Shown here piece after piece: positions 25,462 through 34,095 of a DNA stretch of 64,000 nucleotides. Source of the stretch: SABI01 sp028532915 (GTDB lineage: Bacteria; Spirochaetota; Spirochaetia; Sphaerochaetales; Sphaerochaetaceae); assembly GCA_963677225.1 (NCBI GenBank), contig OY781923.1, positions 1,054,001 through 1,118,000 of the forward strand, given 5' to 3'. A program made the position numbers and the translations under genes. The notes under the pieces were generated by a model. That model was not told the DNA's origin. It saw only the letters and a program-made list of their open reading frames with translations, and ran no database searches. How positions within the stretch are numbered: the first letter of the stretch is position 1; each line of letters starts with the position of its first letter.

Positions 25462-26417
25462 AACGAAAACCGTATCTGGTTGTAGATCTTTTAGATTGTG
25501 TCCTCACTTTTTCGTCCGGAAAGTTCAACTGGACTGCCGATATCTTTTTCAGTATGAGAAAATTATGCTCTGAAGGACTGTATGCATTGGCTTTATATAT
25601 TCCCGGCGATCTTGACCCCCAGGATCTGGAATATATAGAGAGAACACTGAATAACGAGAGGATATACATAGATAAGATCATTTCAAAGGGCTGTGAACTG
25701 AACGATGAATTTATCGACCTCTCTTTGTCATATCTGATCGCAAAAGAGAGACGGACAGATATTTCGGGTATTGAGCCGGTCCTTTTCACCGACTGGAAGA
25801 GTATCGTCTCCCGGTTCTCTCACACGAAAAAGAAGGGAAGAAGTGCGAAGATCGAGCGCATCACCCGGGAAACGAAGATTTCAGTCTCGCTCGATCTGGA
25901 CGGGACGGGAATCAGTTCGGTTTCGACAAAGATTCCCTTTTTCGACCATATGCTCGATCAGATTGCCAAACATGGACACATCGATCTGAGCGTCGATTGC
26001 GACGGAGATATAGAGGTCGATGAACATCACAGCGTCGAAGATGTCGCAATTACCATCGGACAGGCTCTTATGGAAGCTCTCGGTGATAAAAGGGGAATCT
26101 CCCGGTACGGCAGCGCCACCATCCCGATGGATGATGTGTGTTCGACCGTAGCCGTCGATTTTTCCAACCGTCCCTATTTTGTGTGGGATGTGACTTTCTC
26201 AAGAGAGATGGTCGGGACCTTTCCCACCGAGATGGTCTATCATTTCTTCAAAAGCCTGTGCGATGAATCGAGATGTAATTTACATATGAGCGTTACACAG
26301 GGCAATACCCATCATCAGGTGGAATCTCTGTTCAAAGGATATGCAAGAGCGGTAAGAGAGGCAGTGTTCATCTATCCCGGAAATACCCAGCTGCCGTCGA
26401 CAAAAGGAGTACTATGA
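25458..26417 (+). CDS. hisB: Imidazoleglycerol-phosphate dehydratase with degenerate N-terminal HAD (HisB-N) domain
   Basis: The C-terminal part (about residues 130-319) is a full IGP dehydratase. It has FFDHMLDQIAKHG, DEHHSVEDVAITIGQAL and THHQVESLFKGYARAVREA with the manganese His/Glu set. The first ~125 residues line up with the histidinol-phosphatase half of bifunctional HisB (YLVVDLLDCVLTF versus the usual YLFIDRDGTLI). However, the second motif-I Asp is Leu12, the GT is lost, the zinc-binding Cys cluster is absent, and the last motif has become VLFTDWKSIV. The domain is also about 40 residues short. It is therefore probably a vestigial, inactive phosphatase, and histidinol phosphatase must come from elsewhere. 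Four-base overlaps link it to hisC and hisH. Confidence 0.9.
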   Translation: MKRKPYLVVDLLDCVLTFSSGKFNWTADIFFSMRKLCSEGLYALALYIPGDLDPQDLEYIERTLNNERIYIDKIISKGCELNDEFIDLSLSYLIAKERRTDISGIEPVLFTDWKSIVSRFSHTKKKGRSAKIERITRETKISVSLDLDGTGISSVSTKIPFFDHMLDQIAKHGHIDLSVDCDGDIEVDEHHSVEDVAITIGQALMEALGDKRGISRYGSATIPMDDVCSTVAVDFSNRPYFVWDVTFSREMVGTFPTEMVYHFFKSLCDESRCNLHMSVTQGNTHHQVESLFKGYARAVREAVFIYPGNTQLPSTKGVL

Positions 26418-27019
26418 ATAAATCTGTGGTTATAGTCAAATACAATGCGGGAAACGTACGTTCGGTCATCTGTGCTCTCTCCCGTCTGGGAGTCGATGCT
26501 GTCGTCTCCGATGATCCGAAGATACTGAAAAGTGCTTCTAGGGTCATCTTTCCGGGTGTAGGAGAAGCCTCGACCGCAATGAAATATCTGAGAGAAAGCC
26601 ATCTCGATGAGATCCTGGTCGATCTGGACAATCCCTTTTTGGGAATATGTCTCGGACTGCAGCTTATGTGCTCCCGCTCACAAGAGCAGGATACCCCGTG
26701 TCTTTCGATATTTCCTACCGAAGTGAACAAGTTCATACCCCTCAACGGTGAGAAGATCCCTCATATGGGATGGAACACGATACGATGTAATCAGGACTAT
26801 CTGTTCGAGGGTGTCGCAGATGACAGCTACTGTTATTTCGTTCACTCCTATTATGCTGCGAGAGCAAAAGAGACCATCGCCAGTTGCTTCTACTGCGGGA
26901 TCGAGTTCTCCGCCGCCTTGGGTTCCGGCAACTATCGGGGAGTTCAGTTTCACCCCGAAAAGAGCGGCAGTGTCGGTCACAAAATCCTGGAGAACTTCAT
27001 TAAAGGAGAACGCTTATGA
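26414..27019 (+). CDS. hisH: Imidazole glycerol phosphate synthase, glutamine amidotransferase subunit
   Basis: HisH hydrolyses glutamine and channels ammonia to HisF. The catalytic triad is visible: the Cys of LGICLGLQLMC, and His and Glu in GVQFHPEKSG. The opening VVIVKYNAGNVRSV and the 201-residue length are standard. It is coupled to hisB and hisA by ATGA overlaps at both ends, and HisF lies one gene further on. Confidence 0.96.
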   Translation: MNKSVVIVKYNAGNVRSVICALSRLGVDAVVSDDPKILKSASRVIFPGVGEASTAMKYLRESHLDEILVDLDNPFLGICLGLQLMCSRSQEQDTPCLSIFPTEVNKFIPLNGEKIPHMGWNTIRCNQDYLFEGVADDSYCYFVHSYYAARAKETIASCFYCGIEFSAALGSGNYRGVQFHPEKSGSVGHKILENFIKGERL

Positions 27020-27762
27020 TGGATATCATACCCGCCATCGATATCATCGACGGAGCCTGTGTCAGGTTGAGCGAAGGAGACTATTCCACAAAGCGCCAAT
27101 ATAACGTAGATCCCGTGGCGGTCGCTGTCTCTTTTGAAGAAGCCGGATGCACCCGGCTTCATCTGGTGGACCTTGACGGAGCCCAGATGGGAAAGCTTGT
27201 TAATTTTAAGATCATAGAGAAGATAGCCGCCCGTACCTCTCTTCACCTCGACGTCGGAGGAGGAATCAAAAGCAGTGAAGATCTCAAGACACTCTTCTCA
27301 TGCGGAGCGAAAGAGGCCACCCTTGGTTCTGTCGCAGTGAAGGATAAAGAGCTTACCCTGGATCTTCTCGATCAGTTCGGCCCTTCACGTCTCATCCTCG
27401 GAGCGGACTGCAGAGGGGATGCAATAGCTGTCGGCGGGTGGAAGGAGACGACAGCTGTGAGTGTCAGCGAATTCGTTACATTCTATTTCGAAAAGGGATT
27501 CAGGAAAGTGATCTCTACCGATATCTCCAAAGACGGTATGCTCAAAGGTCCTTCATTCTCACTGTATGACCAGCTGCTTCAGATCACCCGCCCCTTCGAA
27601 GGTTCCACTGTGATAGCAAGCGGGGGAGTCCATTCAATGGAGGATGTCGTATCTCTGGAAAAGATGGATATCGGCGGTGTGATCATAGGAAAGGCTCTGT
27701 ATGAACAGTATATCTCATTAGAGGAGATAAAAAGCTATCTCAACGATAGAAGGGGAGAGTAG
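27016..27762 (+). CDS. hisA: ProFAR isomerase (phosphoribosylformimino-AICAR-P isomerase)
   Basis: This is a (beta/alpha)8 isomerase opening ProFAR to PRFAR. The catalytic Asp pair is seen as Asp in IIPAIDIIDGACVRL and Asp in VISTDISKDGML. Phosphate loops are DVGGGIKSSEDL and ASGGVHSMEDV. It has 248 residues. GGAGAACGCTT precedes ATG 27016, which overlaps the hisH stop. hisF begins at the base after its stop. Confidence 0.96.
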   Translation: MMDIIPAIDIIDGACVRLSEGDYSTKRQYNVDPVAVAVSFEEAGCTRLHLVDLDGAQMGKLVNFKIIEKIAARTSLHLDVGGGIKSSEDLKTLFSCGAKEATLGSVAVKDKELTLDLLDQFGPSRLILGADCRGDAIAVGGWKETTAVSVSEFVTFYFEKGFRKVISTDISKDGMLKGPSFSLYDQLLQITRPFEGSTVIASGGVHSMEDVVSLEKMDIGGVIIGKALYEQYISLEEIKSYLNDRRGE

Positions 27763-28533
27763 ATGTTAGCAAAAAGAATTATTCCCTGCCTGGATGTCCA
27801 AAACGGAAGAACCGTTAAAGGTGTCAATTTCGTCAACCTGAGAGATGCAGGTGATGCGGTCGAACTTGCACGCATTTATGCTGAAAACGGAGCGGATGAA
27901 CTGACTTTCCTTGATATCACTGCAACGATCGAAGAACGCGGGACTTTTACCTCGCTAGTCAGGTCGATTTCTGAAGTCATAGACATACCATTCACCGTCG
28001 GCGGAGGAATCCGTTCGGTTAAGGATGTAGGAAGGCTGCTCGAAGCCGGTGCGGACAAGATCTCCATAAACAGCATGGCGGTGAAAGACCCTTCTATAAT
28101 CTCGACTCTCGCGCTGGAATTCGGTTCCCAGTGTGTGGTATGTGCCATTGATGTGAGAAAAAGTACCACCATCGAGAATTCTCATGAGGTCTATGTGTCA
28201 GGAGGAAGAGTCGCCACAGGGATCGAAGCACTTTCCTGGGCGAAGGAAGTGGAAGACAGAGGAGCCGGTGAGATCCTTCTCACCTCGATGGACAGCGACG
28301 GAACCAAAAACGGATTCGCCATCGACATCACGCGGAGCATGAGCGATCTGCTCTCGATCCCGATCATCGCGAGCGGCGGTGCTGGAACGAAAGATCATTT
28401 TCTTTCGGTTTTCGAAGAAGGGAAGGCTGATGCCGCTCTGGCTGCATCAATTTTTCATTTTTCCGAAATCCCTATCGGTGAACTGAAGATTTTTTTACAG
28501 AAACATGGTATACCTATACGACTTAAGCATTAA
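27763..28533 (+). CDS. hisF: Imidazole glycerol phosphate synthase, cyclase subunit
   Basis: HisF uses ammonia from HisH to convert PRFAR to imidazole glycerol phosphate plus AICAR. It is a 256-residue half-barrel duplication with catalytic Asp in RIIPCLDVQNGRTVKGVNF and in LLTSMDSDGTKNG. Phosphate loops FTVGGGIRSVKDV and IASGGAGTKDHF are present. It is directly adjacent to hisA. hisIE starts 13 nt downstream with its own AAAGGAG site. Confidence 0.97.
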   Translation: MLAKRIIPCLDVQNGRTVKGVNFVNLRDAGDAVELARIYAENGADELTFLDITATIEERGTFTSLVRSISEVIDIPFTVGGGIRSVKDVGRLLEAGADKISINSMAVKDPSIISTLALEFGSQCVVCAIDVRKSTTIENSHEVYVSGGRVATGIEALSWAKEVEDRGAGEILLTSMDSDGTKNGFAIDITRSMSDLLSIPIIASGGAGTKDHFLSVFEEGKADAALAASIFHFSEIPIGELKIFLQKHGIPIRLKH

Positions 28534-28546
28534 GAAAGGAGTTTAT

Positions 28547-29155
28547 ATGCAATTAGATTTTGAGAAAGGAAATGGTCTGGTGCCTGCCATTATCCAGGAT
28601 GCGACTACGAAAAAAGTTTTGATGCTTGGTTATATGAATGCGGAAGCTCTCAAGACTACCGAGGATCGCGGATTGGTAACCTTTTATTCCAGAACGCGGA
28701 AGAAGTTATGGACAAAAGGAGAGACGAGCGGCAACTACCTGACGGTACGGGAGATCATCCCCGATTGTGACAATGACACCCTTCTTATCAAGGCCGTCCC
28801 TTCCGGTCCCGTCTGCCATACGGGAAACGATACCTGTTTCGATGAATCGAACGATCCTGCACATATGAGCAGCAGCGAGTTTCTCCTGTACCTTGAGGAT
28901 GTTGTCAGAGACCGCCAGGCACATCCGATCGAAGGTTCCTATACCAATCATCTGTTCAGCAGAGGAATCAACAAGATCGCGCAGAAGGTGGGAGAAGAGG
29001 CAGTCGAGCTGGTCATTGAAGCGAAAGATGACAATGAATCACTCTTTCTTGGTGAAGCGGCCGATCTGATGTATCATTTTATCGTTCTGCTTGCACAGAA
29101 GAATATCAGGCTTGATCAGGTGTTCGAGGTGCTCAAGGGACGGCATTCACGTTAG
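28547..29155 (+). CDS. hisI: Bifunctional phosphoribosyl-AMP cyclohydrolase / phosphoribosyl-ATP pyrophosphatase
   Basis: This HisIE fusion performs steps two and three of the pathway. The N-terminal HisI domain (about 1-115) has LMLGYMNAEALK, FYSRTRKKLWTKGETSGN and the zinc Cys of CDNDTLLIK and PVCHTGNDTC. The C-terminal HisE domain (about 118-202) has KIAQKVGEEAVELVIEAKD and the acidic GEAADLMYHFIVLL. AAAGGAG supports ATG 28547; an earlier in-frame GTG/ATG inside hisF is not favoured. A cation transporter follows 8 nt later. Confidence 0.96.
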   Translation: MQLDFEKGNGLVPAIIQDATTKKVLMLGYMNAEALKTTEDRGLVTFYSRTRKKLWTKGETSGNYLTVREIIPDCDNDTLLIKAVPSGPVCHTGNDTCFDESNDPAHMSSSEFLLYLEDVVRDRQAHPIEGSYTNHLFSRGINKIAQKVGEEAVELVIEAKDDNESLFLGEAADLMYHFIVLLAQKNIRLDQVFEVLKGRHSR

Positions 29156-29163
29156 AGGGACAT

Positions 29164-30042
29164 ATGAAAATAGTTGATAAGAGCGTACGGGAACCGATGA
29201 CGTTGGCGATTGTCTCGATCGTCTTCAGCGTGTTCCTCGCTCTTATAAAGCTTATCACAGGGGCAATCGGCAGATCATCAGCACTCATTTCCGATGGTGT
29301 CAATTCCCTCGGTGATATCGTAGGATACTCCGTTGTCGCCTTTTCCCTTTCTTTTTCACAGAAGAAAGCGGACAGGGGACATCCCTACGGGCATGAGAAA
29401 GTGGAGAGTGTCGTCTCTCTTCTTTTCTCGTTGGCGATCATAATCACAGGAGGCTATATCGGCTATTCCGGTGTACTCAAACTCTTTTCCGATGAGATTA
29501 CCGAAGTTCCTACCATGGTCGCCCTTATCGGAGCGGTTGTTTCTCTCATAGGGAAAGGGTATCTCTATTTCGTGACAAGACAGACGTACAAAAGGAACAA
29601 GAGCAGTTCTCTCAAGGCTCTGAGTCTTGATCACTTCAGTGATGCTCTGGCGACTACAGGTGCACTTGCCGGTGTCATTCTGGCGAAGGTCGGACTGCCT
29701 TTCTTCGATCCTCTCGCCTCGATTCTCATTGCCGTGTTCGTCATCGTTTCCGGTTACAACGTTCTCCACTCCTCTCTCGGGATACTCATGGACGTCTCTG
29801 CAGATCAGAAAACCATCGATACGATAGAGATGGTGGCACTGAATACCCCGGAAGTGAAGCATGTCGACCTTCTCAAAACACGGATGGTCGGTTCGGGCTG
29901 TTATGTCGACATCGAGATCTGCTGTTCCAGAAATCTGTCTCTTGAACAGTCCCATCTTATCGCAGAAAATGTTCATGACAGAATAGAGAAGAAAATACCG
30001 AGCGTGCGCCACGTCATGGTACACACAAACCCCTGCGACTGA
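29164..30042 (+). CDS. Cation diffusion facilitator family transporter
   Basis: This 292-residue CDF/ZnT-type antiporter probably exports a divalent metal (Zn, Fe, Mn, Co or Cd) in exchange for protons. Six helices are expected. The metal site of helix II is ALISDGVNSLGD and that of helix V is SLDHFSDALATTG, which gives an Asp-Asp/His-Asp set. A C-terminal cytoplasmic ferredoxin-like domain follows (about 205-292, with HVMVHTNPCD at the end). The gene sits 8 nt after hisIE, so it is likely the last gene of the his operon; a link through metal-dependent HisD/HisI is possible but unproven. Confidence 0.9.
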   Translation: MKIVDKSVREPMTLAIVSIVFSVFLALIKLITGAIGRSSALISDGVNSLGDIVGYSVVAFSLSFSQKKADRGHPYGHEKVESVVSLLFSLAIIITGGYIGYSGVLKLFSDEITEVPTMVALIGAVVSLIGKGYLYFVTRQTYKRNKSSSLKALSLDHFSDALATTGALAGVILAKVGLPFFDPLASILIAVFVIVSGYNVLHSSLGILMDVSADQKTIDTIEMVALNTPEVKHVDLLKTRMVGSGCYVDIEICCSRNLSLEQSHLIAENVHDRIEKKIPSVRHVMVHTNPCD

Positions 30043-30115
30043 TCTGCTGCAACCGAGATCTAAAACAGAATCGATATTCAACTCTTTCCCCATCTTTAAA
30101 AAGAACAGACGTTTC

Positions 30116-30144
30116 TTGACTTGCCCATTTCCTTCAATCATAAT
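30116..30144 (+). promoter_or_regulatory. Promoter of the 30.2-kb membrane-protein gene
   Basis: TTGACT (30116-30121), a 17-nt spacer and CATAAT (30139-30144) form a good sigma70-like promoter. The transcript would start near 30151, leaving a ~53-nt leader with AAAGGAGG before the GTG at 30204. Confidence 0.6.
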
Positions 30145-30203
30145 GAATAAAACGGAGATAGTAATTGTTGTCTTTCGGAGATTCAAAAGGAGGATATAGG
30201 AAG

Positions 30204-31160
30204 GTGAATATTGTAAAACGCATTGTATTGATTCTGATTTCACTGGTAGTTGTCGTGTATGGACTGGCATTCATGATCTTTGGAGGGGTGAACGGCACAC
30301 TGCTGGATAAAGAGTATTATCACACGGTGGTAGGTGACAATGATATTGCACAGATTGCACACGGTGCGCTGGAAACAATTGTTTCCGATATGGTCCTTGA
30401 CGGATTAACCGGCGGGGCGGATGTCACGGACCCGGCTCAGAAAGCAGCCATAGACGGTCAGGTAGAGCTCATCTCGACCGCAGTCCTTGATGCTCTGGAC
30501 CCGCAGTGGATCGGCCAGCAGATCGAGCTTGTCACTGATGACATCGTACAGGGACTGACAGAAGATGCCTCTTTAAGCGCGGTAATCGATCTGAGTGGCA
30601 AGATCGACGAGATCGAGGCGAATATTGCAGAAGGTCTGCAGCAGTACTCGGATGCTGAGCTGATGGCAATGTTCGGAGCGCCGAAGGCCTATATCCCGAC
30701 TATCGCCGGACAGATCGTCGAAACACTAAGCCTGCCCGAATCGTTTTCTCTCAAGGAGCTGACCGATGAAATGGCCCCGGGTGTCATCTCGATGGGCAAC
30801 GGTTATCTTATATCTGCCAGAACACTGTTCAGTACAATAGCAGTACTGGTCGTGCTGGTCGTGTTTTTCCTTTTGTGCATACTGCTCGCGGGACGAAGAA
30901 TCGGTGCCATCTGGTTCGGAGTCACGATCTTCATCAGCGGGGCGCTGTTCAGATTGTCGACAACATTTGCTATGTCCTTCTCCTCGGTAGAGAACCTTGT
31001 CGATGAATCTGCTCAATTCCTTCCTGTTCCCGGCGAGCTTATTCCAAATATCATAAAATACACTACCTCCCAGATGGGGCGCAGCTCGAATCTCTTTCTC
31101 ATTGTCGGAGCCGTGTTCATTTTAGGTGGAATAGTACTCGCAAGACGGAAAGAAGGATGA
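30204..31160 (+). CDS. Hypothetical membrane protein with large extracytoplasmic loop
   Basis: I do not recognise the family. The 318-residue protein has an N-terminal helix (about residues 4-25, LILISLVVVVYGLAF), a ~190-residue mainly polar region outside the membrane, and then three C-terminal helices: LFSTIAVLVVLVVFFLLCIL, a second near IWFGVTIFISGALF, and a last one near FLIVGAVFILGGIVLA. It ends in ARRKEG, a positive-inside tail. GTG 30204 is chosen because AAAGGAGG lies 10 nt upstream; a TTG at 30165 is possible. It appears monocistronic behind its own promoter. The topology resembles spirochaetal envelope-stress or anchoring proteins, but no function is proposed. Confidence 0.7.
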   Translation: MNIVKRIVLILISLVVVVYGLAFMIFGGVNGTLLDKEYYHTVVGDNDIAQIAHGALETIVSDMVLDGLTGGADVTDPAQKAAIDGQVELISTAVLDALDPQWIGQQIELVTDDIVQGLTEDASLSAVIDLSGKIDEIEANIAEGLQQYSDAELMAMFGAPKAYIPTIAGQIVETLSLPESFSLKELTDEMAPGVISMGNGYLISARTLFSTIAVLVVLVVFFLLCILLAGRRIGAIWFGVTIFISGALFRLSTTFAMSFSSVENLVDESAQFLPVPGELIPNIIKYTTSQMGRSSNLFLIVGAVFILGGIVLARRKEG

Positions 31161-31204
31161 TCTTTCGCCGGTGTGAGTGCCGGCAGTCCCCAAATTATGT
31201 ACGT

Positions 31205-31765
31205 TCATATGAGTTCATGATATCTGAAGCAATCGGTGAGATGGTCATTGACCATCCCGGTTGCCTGCATGAAAGCATAACAGATCGTAGGTCCGACGAA
31301 CGAGAATCCCCTTTTCTTCAGTTCTTTGCTCATAGATTCACTGATTGTATTCGATGCAGGGAGTTCTTCCATTTTTGTGAAATGGTTCTGAATCGGCTTA
31401 TAATCGACGAAACTCCACAGGAAATTATCAAGAGAACCGAACTCTTTTTGAACGAGGCATGTTGCGCGGGCATTGTTTATTGCCGATTCGATCTTCCTTC
31501 TGTTGCGGATGATGCCGCTGTTTCCCAACAGTCGTTCGATGTCAGCTTCACCCCAGGATGCAATCTTCTCTATATCATAATCTTCAAAGGCCTTTCTGTA
31601 TTCTTCCCGCCTTTTCAATATCGTTATCCAGCTCAATCCTGCCTGAGCCCCTTCGAGGACGAGAAACTCGAACAGCATCTTATCATCATGTAAAGGAGTT
31701 CCCCACACCTCATCATGGTACTCCATATACAGCTCATCATCTAAACACCATGGACATCGTGTCAT
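31205..31765 (-). CDS. tag: DNA-3-methyladenine glycosylase I
   Basis: Tag excises 3-methyladenine from alkylated DNA. Zinc ligands are visible at both ends: the Cys of MTRCPWC and the His of YMEYHDEVWG near the N-terminus, and His and Cys of VNDHLTDCFRY at the C-terminus. The base-recognition stretch FEFLVLEGAQAGLSWITIL and QAGLSW are typical. It has 186 residues. AGGAG lies 9 nt before ATG 31765; the frame extends to 31798 without a ribosome site. Confidence 0.95.
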   Translation of the reverse strand: MTRCPWCLDDELYMEYHDEVWGTPLHDDKMLFEFLVLEGAQAGLSWITILKRREEYRKAFEDYDIEKIASWGEADIERLLGNSGIIRNRRKIESAINNARATCLVQKEFGSLDNFLWSFVDYKPIQNHFTKMEELPASNTISESMSKELKKRGFSFVGPTICYAFMQATGMVNDHLTDCFRYHELI

Positions 31766-31826
31766 TATCTTACATCTCCTATTTGCAGATAATACCACAG
31801 AAGAGTCAGGAAATCTAACGACAGTA

Positions 31827-31835
31827 TGGTATAAT
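31827..31835 (+). promoter_or_regulatory. Extended -10 promoter of the YdeI-like gene
   Basis: TGG-TATAAT (31827-31835) is a perfect extended -10 box. Transcription would begin near 31842, giving a ~15-nt leader that contains GGAGG before ATG 31857. This contrasts with the leaderless promoters elsewhere in the window. Confidence 0.6.
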
Positions 31836-31856
31836 ACTCTTATGGAGGATCATTTC

Positions 31857-32486
31857 ATGACTACAGATCCTGATGTCTATTTCGTCGACGGATGCGGACG
31901 CTGCCCCCGTTTTGCCACCTCCGGATGCAAAGTGAGGAAGTTCTCCGATGTGCTGATTTCTCTTCGTGCCCTTCTTGTCTCAACAGCGTTGAAAGAAGAA
32001 GCCAAGTGGGGAATGCCCTGCTATACCTTTGGAGGAAAGAATGTCATCCTTCTCGGTGCTTTCAAAGATTACTGTGCTGTCACCTTCTTCAAAGGAGTAC
32101 TTCTTGCGGATGACAAGAAGATTCTGACACGTCCCACCCCGTTCTCGCATGCCGACAGAGCCTTCAGGTGCGATACAGTGCAGCAGGTTACAGATAATGC
32201 CGCCGTCCTGGAAGAATACATCAAAGAGGCAATCAGGGTGGAGACTTCCGGTATGACCATACCTGCCCGTGATGAGAATGATTACCCTGTCTGTGATGAG
32301 TTCAAAGAACTGCTCGAAAACGATCCCAATGTAAGAAACGCTTTTGAGAATCTGACTCCCGGTAGAAGGAAAGGGTATCTGATCTATTTTTCTCAGGCAA
32401 AACAGTCGAAGACGCGCAGAGCAAGGATAGAAAGAAATATACCGAAGATCATGGCGGCTTTGGGGATTCATGAACGGTTCGGATGA
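31857..32486 (+). CDS. YdeI/OmdA-family protein (DUF1801 domain)
   Basis: This 209-residue cytosolic protein has an N-terminal DUF1801-like domain (VLISLRALLVSTALKEEAKW, GMPCYTFGGKNVILLGAFKD) and a C-terminal OmdA/YdeI helical tail (LTPGRRKGYLIYFSQAKQSK, RARIERNIPKIMAAL). Family members have been described as bacteriocin-protection proteins, but the molecular role is not settled. GGAGG at 31844-31848 fixes the start at ATG 31857, not the in-frame ATG 31842. An unusual Cys-rich N-terminus (CGRCPRFATSGC) could bind metal. Confidence 0.85.
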   Translation: MTTDPDVYFVDGCGRCPRFATSGCKVRKFSDVLISLRALLVSTALKEEAKWGMPCYTFGGKNVILLGAFKDYCAVTFFKGVLLADDKKILTRPTPFSHADRAFRCDTVQQVTDNAAVLEEYIKEAIRVETSGMTIPARDENDYPVCDEFKELLENDPNVRNAFENLTPGRRKGYLIYFSQAKQSKTRRARIERNIPKIMAALGIHERFG

Positions 32487-32553
32487 CTTGATTCGAACAT
32501 CCCGGAAAAATAGCTTTGTTGCATTTGTCACATATAATAAAGTGCGATTGGAT

Positions 32554-32569
32554 TATAATGGTGATCATG
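32554..32569 (+). promoter_or_regulatory. -10 box of the methyltransferase gene, possible leaderless start
   Basis: A perfect TATAAT (32554-32559) lies seven bases before ATG 32567, and no Shine-Dalgarno sequence is present. The expected transcription start is at or one base before the ATG. A -35 box at the correct distance is not obvious, and a second TATAAT lies at 32533-32538, so this is a weaker case than the others. Confidence 0.4.
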
Positions 32570-33289
32570 AATATATATCAGATTATCGCATCGGAATACA
32601 GAGAGTTATTTCCCTCTTCACTACTGAAAGTCGATTTCACTATGCGGTATGTGAGACCGTATGAAGAGGCTTCTATTCTTGATATCGGTTGTGCAAGCGG
32701 CGAGTTTCTCTGCCAGCTGGCCTCACCGGGAAGAAAGCTGTCGGGAATCGATATTGATTCAGCCATGATAGCGGAGGCTTCAGCCTTTGCAGCAGAGAAT
32801 ATACACTTTCTTCAGGCCGACATGACCGGCTTTTTGCAGAAAAGCAGGGAGAGTGAATATGATCTGGTCACCTGTTTCGGCAACACCGTTGTCTATTTGA
32901 AAGATGAAGATGCCCTGAATACTTTTTTCAATGGAGCTCTCAAGGCATTGAAGAAAGGAGGAAGGATCATCATTCAGGTACTCAACTACGGCAGAAAGGA
33001 TATAGGGGAAGGGTTCACTTTCGAACCGCTTGAAAGCTGCAGACTCGGATTCGACCGGTTCTACAGTCTCAACGAAGATGGTGTGCATCTCGATTTTCAT
33101 ACATCGGTCACAGATAAGATCACCGGTGAGGTTTTCACCGATACCCATGTGCTCTATCCATTTGCAAGCACTACCATTGCTGATAGAGCGCGACAGGCAG
33201 GCTTTTCGAACGTGGAACGTTTCGGCTCCTATGATAATGATGCCGCCTGTGAATCAGATTTCTTTCATCTGATCGTCGCCGAGAAATGA
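32567..33289 (+). CDS. Class I SAM-dependent methyltransferase
   Basis: This 240-residue cytosolic protein has a Rossmann methyltransferase fold. Motif I is ILDIGCASGEFLCQL near residue 45, motif II the acidic GIDIDSAMI, motif III FLQADMTGF, and motif IV DLVTCFGNTVVYL. These resemble the UbiE/Tam-like group, but the substrate cannot be told. The chosen start MNIYQIIASEYRELF is the usual N-terminus for such proteins and sits seven bases after a TATAAT box without a ribosome site. The frame could begin earlier (32516), but that region holds the promoter elements. Confidence 0.85.
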   Translation: MNIYQIIASEYRELFPSSLLKVDFTMRYVRPYEEASILDIGCASGEFLCQLASPGRKLSGIDIDSAMIAEASAFAAENIHFLQADMTGFLQKSRESEYDLVTCFGNTVVYLKDEDALNTFFNGALKALKKGGRIIIQVLNYGRKDIGEGFTFEPLESCRLGFDRFYSLNEDGVHLDFHTSVTDKITGEVFTDTHVLYPFASTTIADRARQAGFSNVERFGSYDNDAACESDFFHLIVAEK

Positions 33290-33355
33290 GATATTCAAAA
33301 TAAGGTTTGAAAGGTTTTCCTTCATGACAAGAATCTTTTGTGCACTTCATTGTTA

Positions 33356-33393
33356 TTGTACTTTGTACCTTTGTCGATTACGATAAGAGTATG
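33356..33393 (+). promoter_or_regulatory. Promoter of the SGNH lipoprotein gene, predicted leaderless
   Basis: TTGTAC (33356-33361), a 17-nt spacer and TACGAT (33379-33384) end six bases before ATG 33391, the same geometry as the def and hisL promoters. The boxes match consensus only moderately. No Shine-Dalgarno is seen in AAGAGT before the ATG. Confidence 0.45.
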
Positions 33394-34068
33394 AGAAACA
33401 TCCTTCATCTTTTGTGTATTTCGATCGTTGTATTGTTTGCGACTGGTTGCTCTGATCAGGATATAACTGTCTATAACGAACATTTCCTCGATATGTGGGC
33501 ACAGTCTTTAAAGCCGTATTCGGTCGATATCGCTTTCTACGGTGATTCGAGAGTTGTCCTTGCCGACTGGGAGGAGGCCTTTGACGACAGCAGTGTCGTG
33601 AATCTGGGAATCGGAGGCGATATCGTCGAAGGGACCATTCAGAGACTGAGGCTTCTTGAAGCTCTCGATGTGAAATACTGTTTTGTTGCCATCGGAGTGA
33701 ACAACTGCAGCAAAGAGAGTTTTTCCTACTCTGATTTCAAAGAAAAGTATGAAATACTCCTCGATGGTCTCGAGGACCTCGGCATCACAGTCTACGTAAA
33801 TACCATCGCGGGAGTCACTACAGCCAATTCTTCTTTCGGGCACTCCTTTGTGCAGAAGATGACAGATAACATCACAGAAGCGAACACGATTATCAGAGAA
33901 TTGGCGACTGAGCGCAGCGTCACTCTTATAGACATGGCTGCTTTGATGAACAATACCGACAATACTCTCAAAGACCAATACAGTGCCGACGGAATTCATT
34001 TCACCGCTTCTGGAAACCAGTTGTGGTTCGATACGATCCGCCCTTATATCCAGGACCTTTCTGATTGA
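33391..34068 (+). CDS. SGNH/GDSL-family hydrolase lipoprotein
   Basis: This 225-residue exported lipoprotein has a short signal peptide and the lipobox LFATGC (Cys about residue 16). The SGNH blocks follow: block I AFYGDSRVV (Ser), block II GIGGDIVEG (Gly), block III IGVNNCSKES (Asn) and block V SADGIHFTASG (Asp-His). Such enzymes are esterases/lipases acting on acyl or acetyl groups in the envelope; the substrate here is unknown. MRNILHLLCISI gives a clean signal peptide, whereas the upstream ATG at 33340 does not. It is probably anchored to a membrane. Confidence 0.85.
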   Translation: MRNILHLLCISIVVLFATGCSDQDITVYNEHFLDMWAQSLKPYSVDIAFYGDSRVVLADWEEAFDDSSVVNLGIGGDIVEGTIQRLRLLEALDVKYCFVAIGVNNCSKESFSYSDFKEKYEILLDGLEDLGITVYVNTIAGVTTANSSFGHSFVQKMTDNITEANTIIRELATERSVTLIDMAALMNNTDNTLKDQYSADGIHFTASGNQLWFDTIRPYIQDLSD

Positions 34069-34095
34069 ACAGGCGGAAAATTCGATGTATGTATG

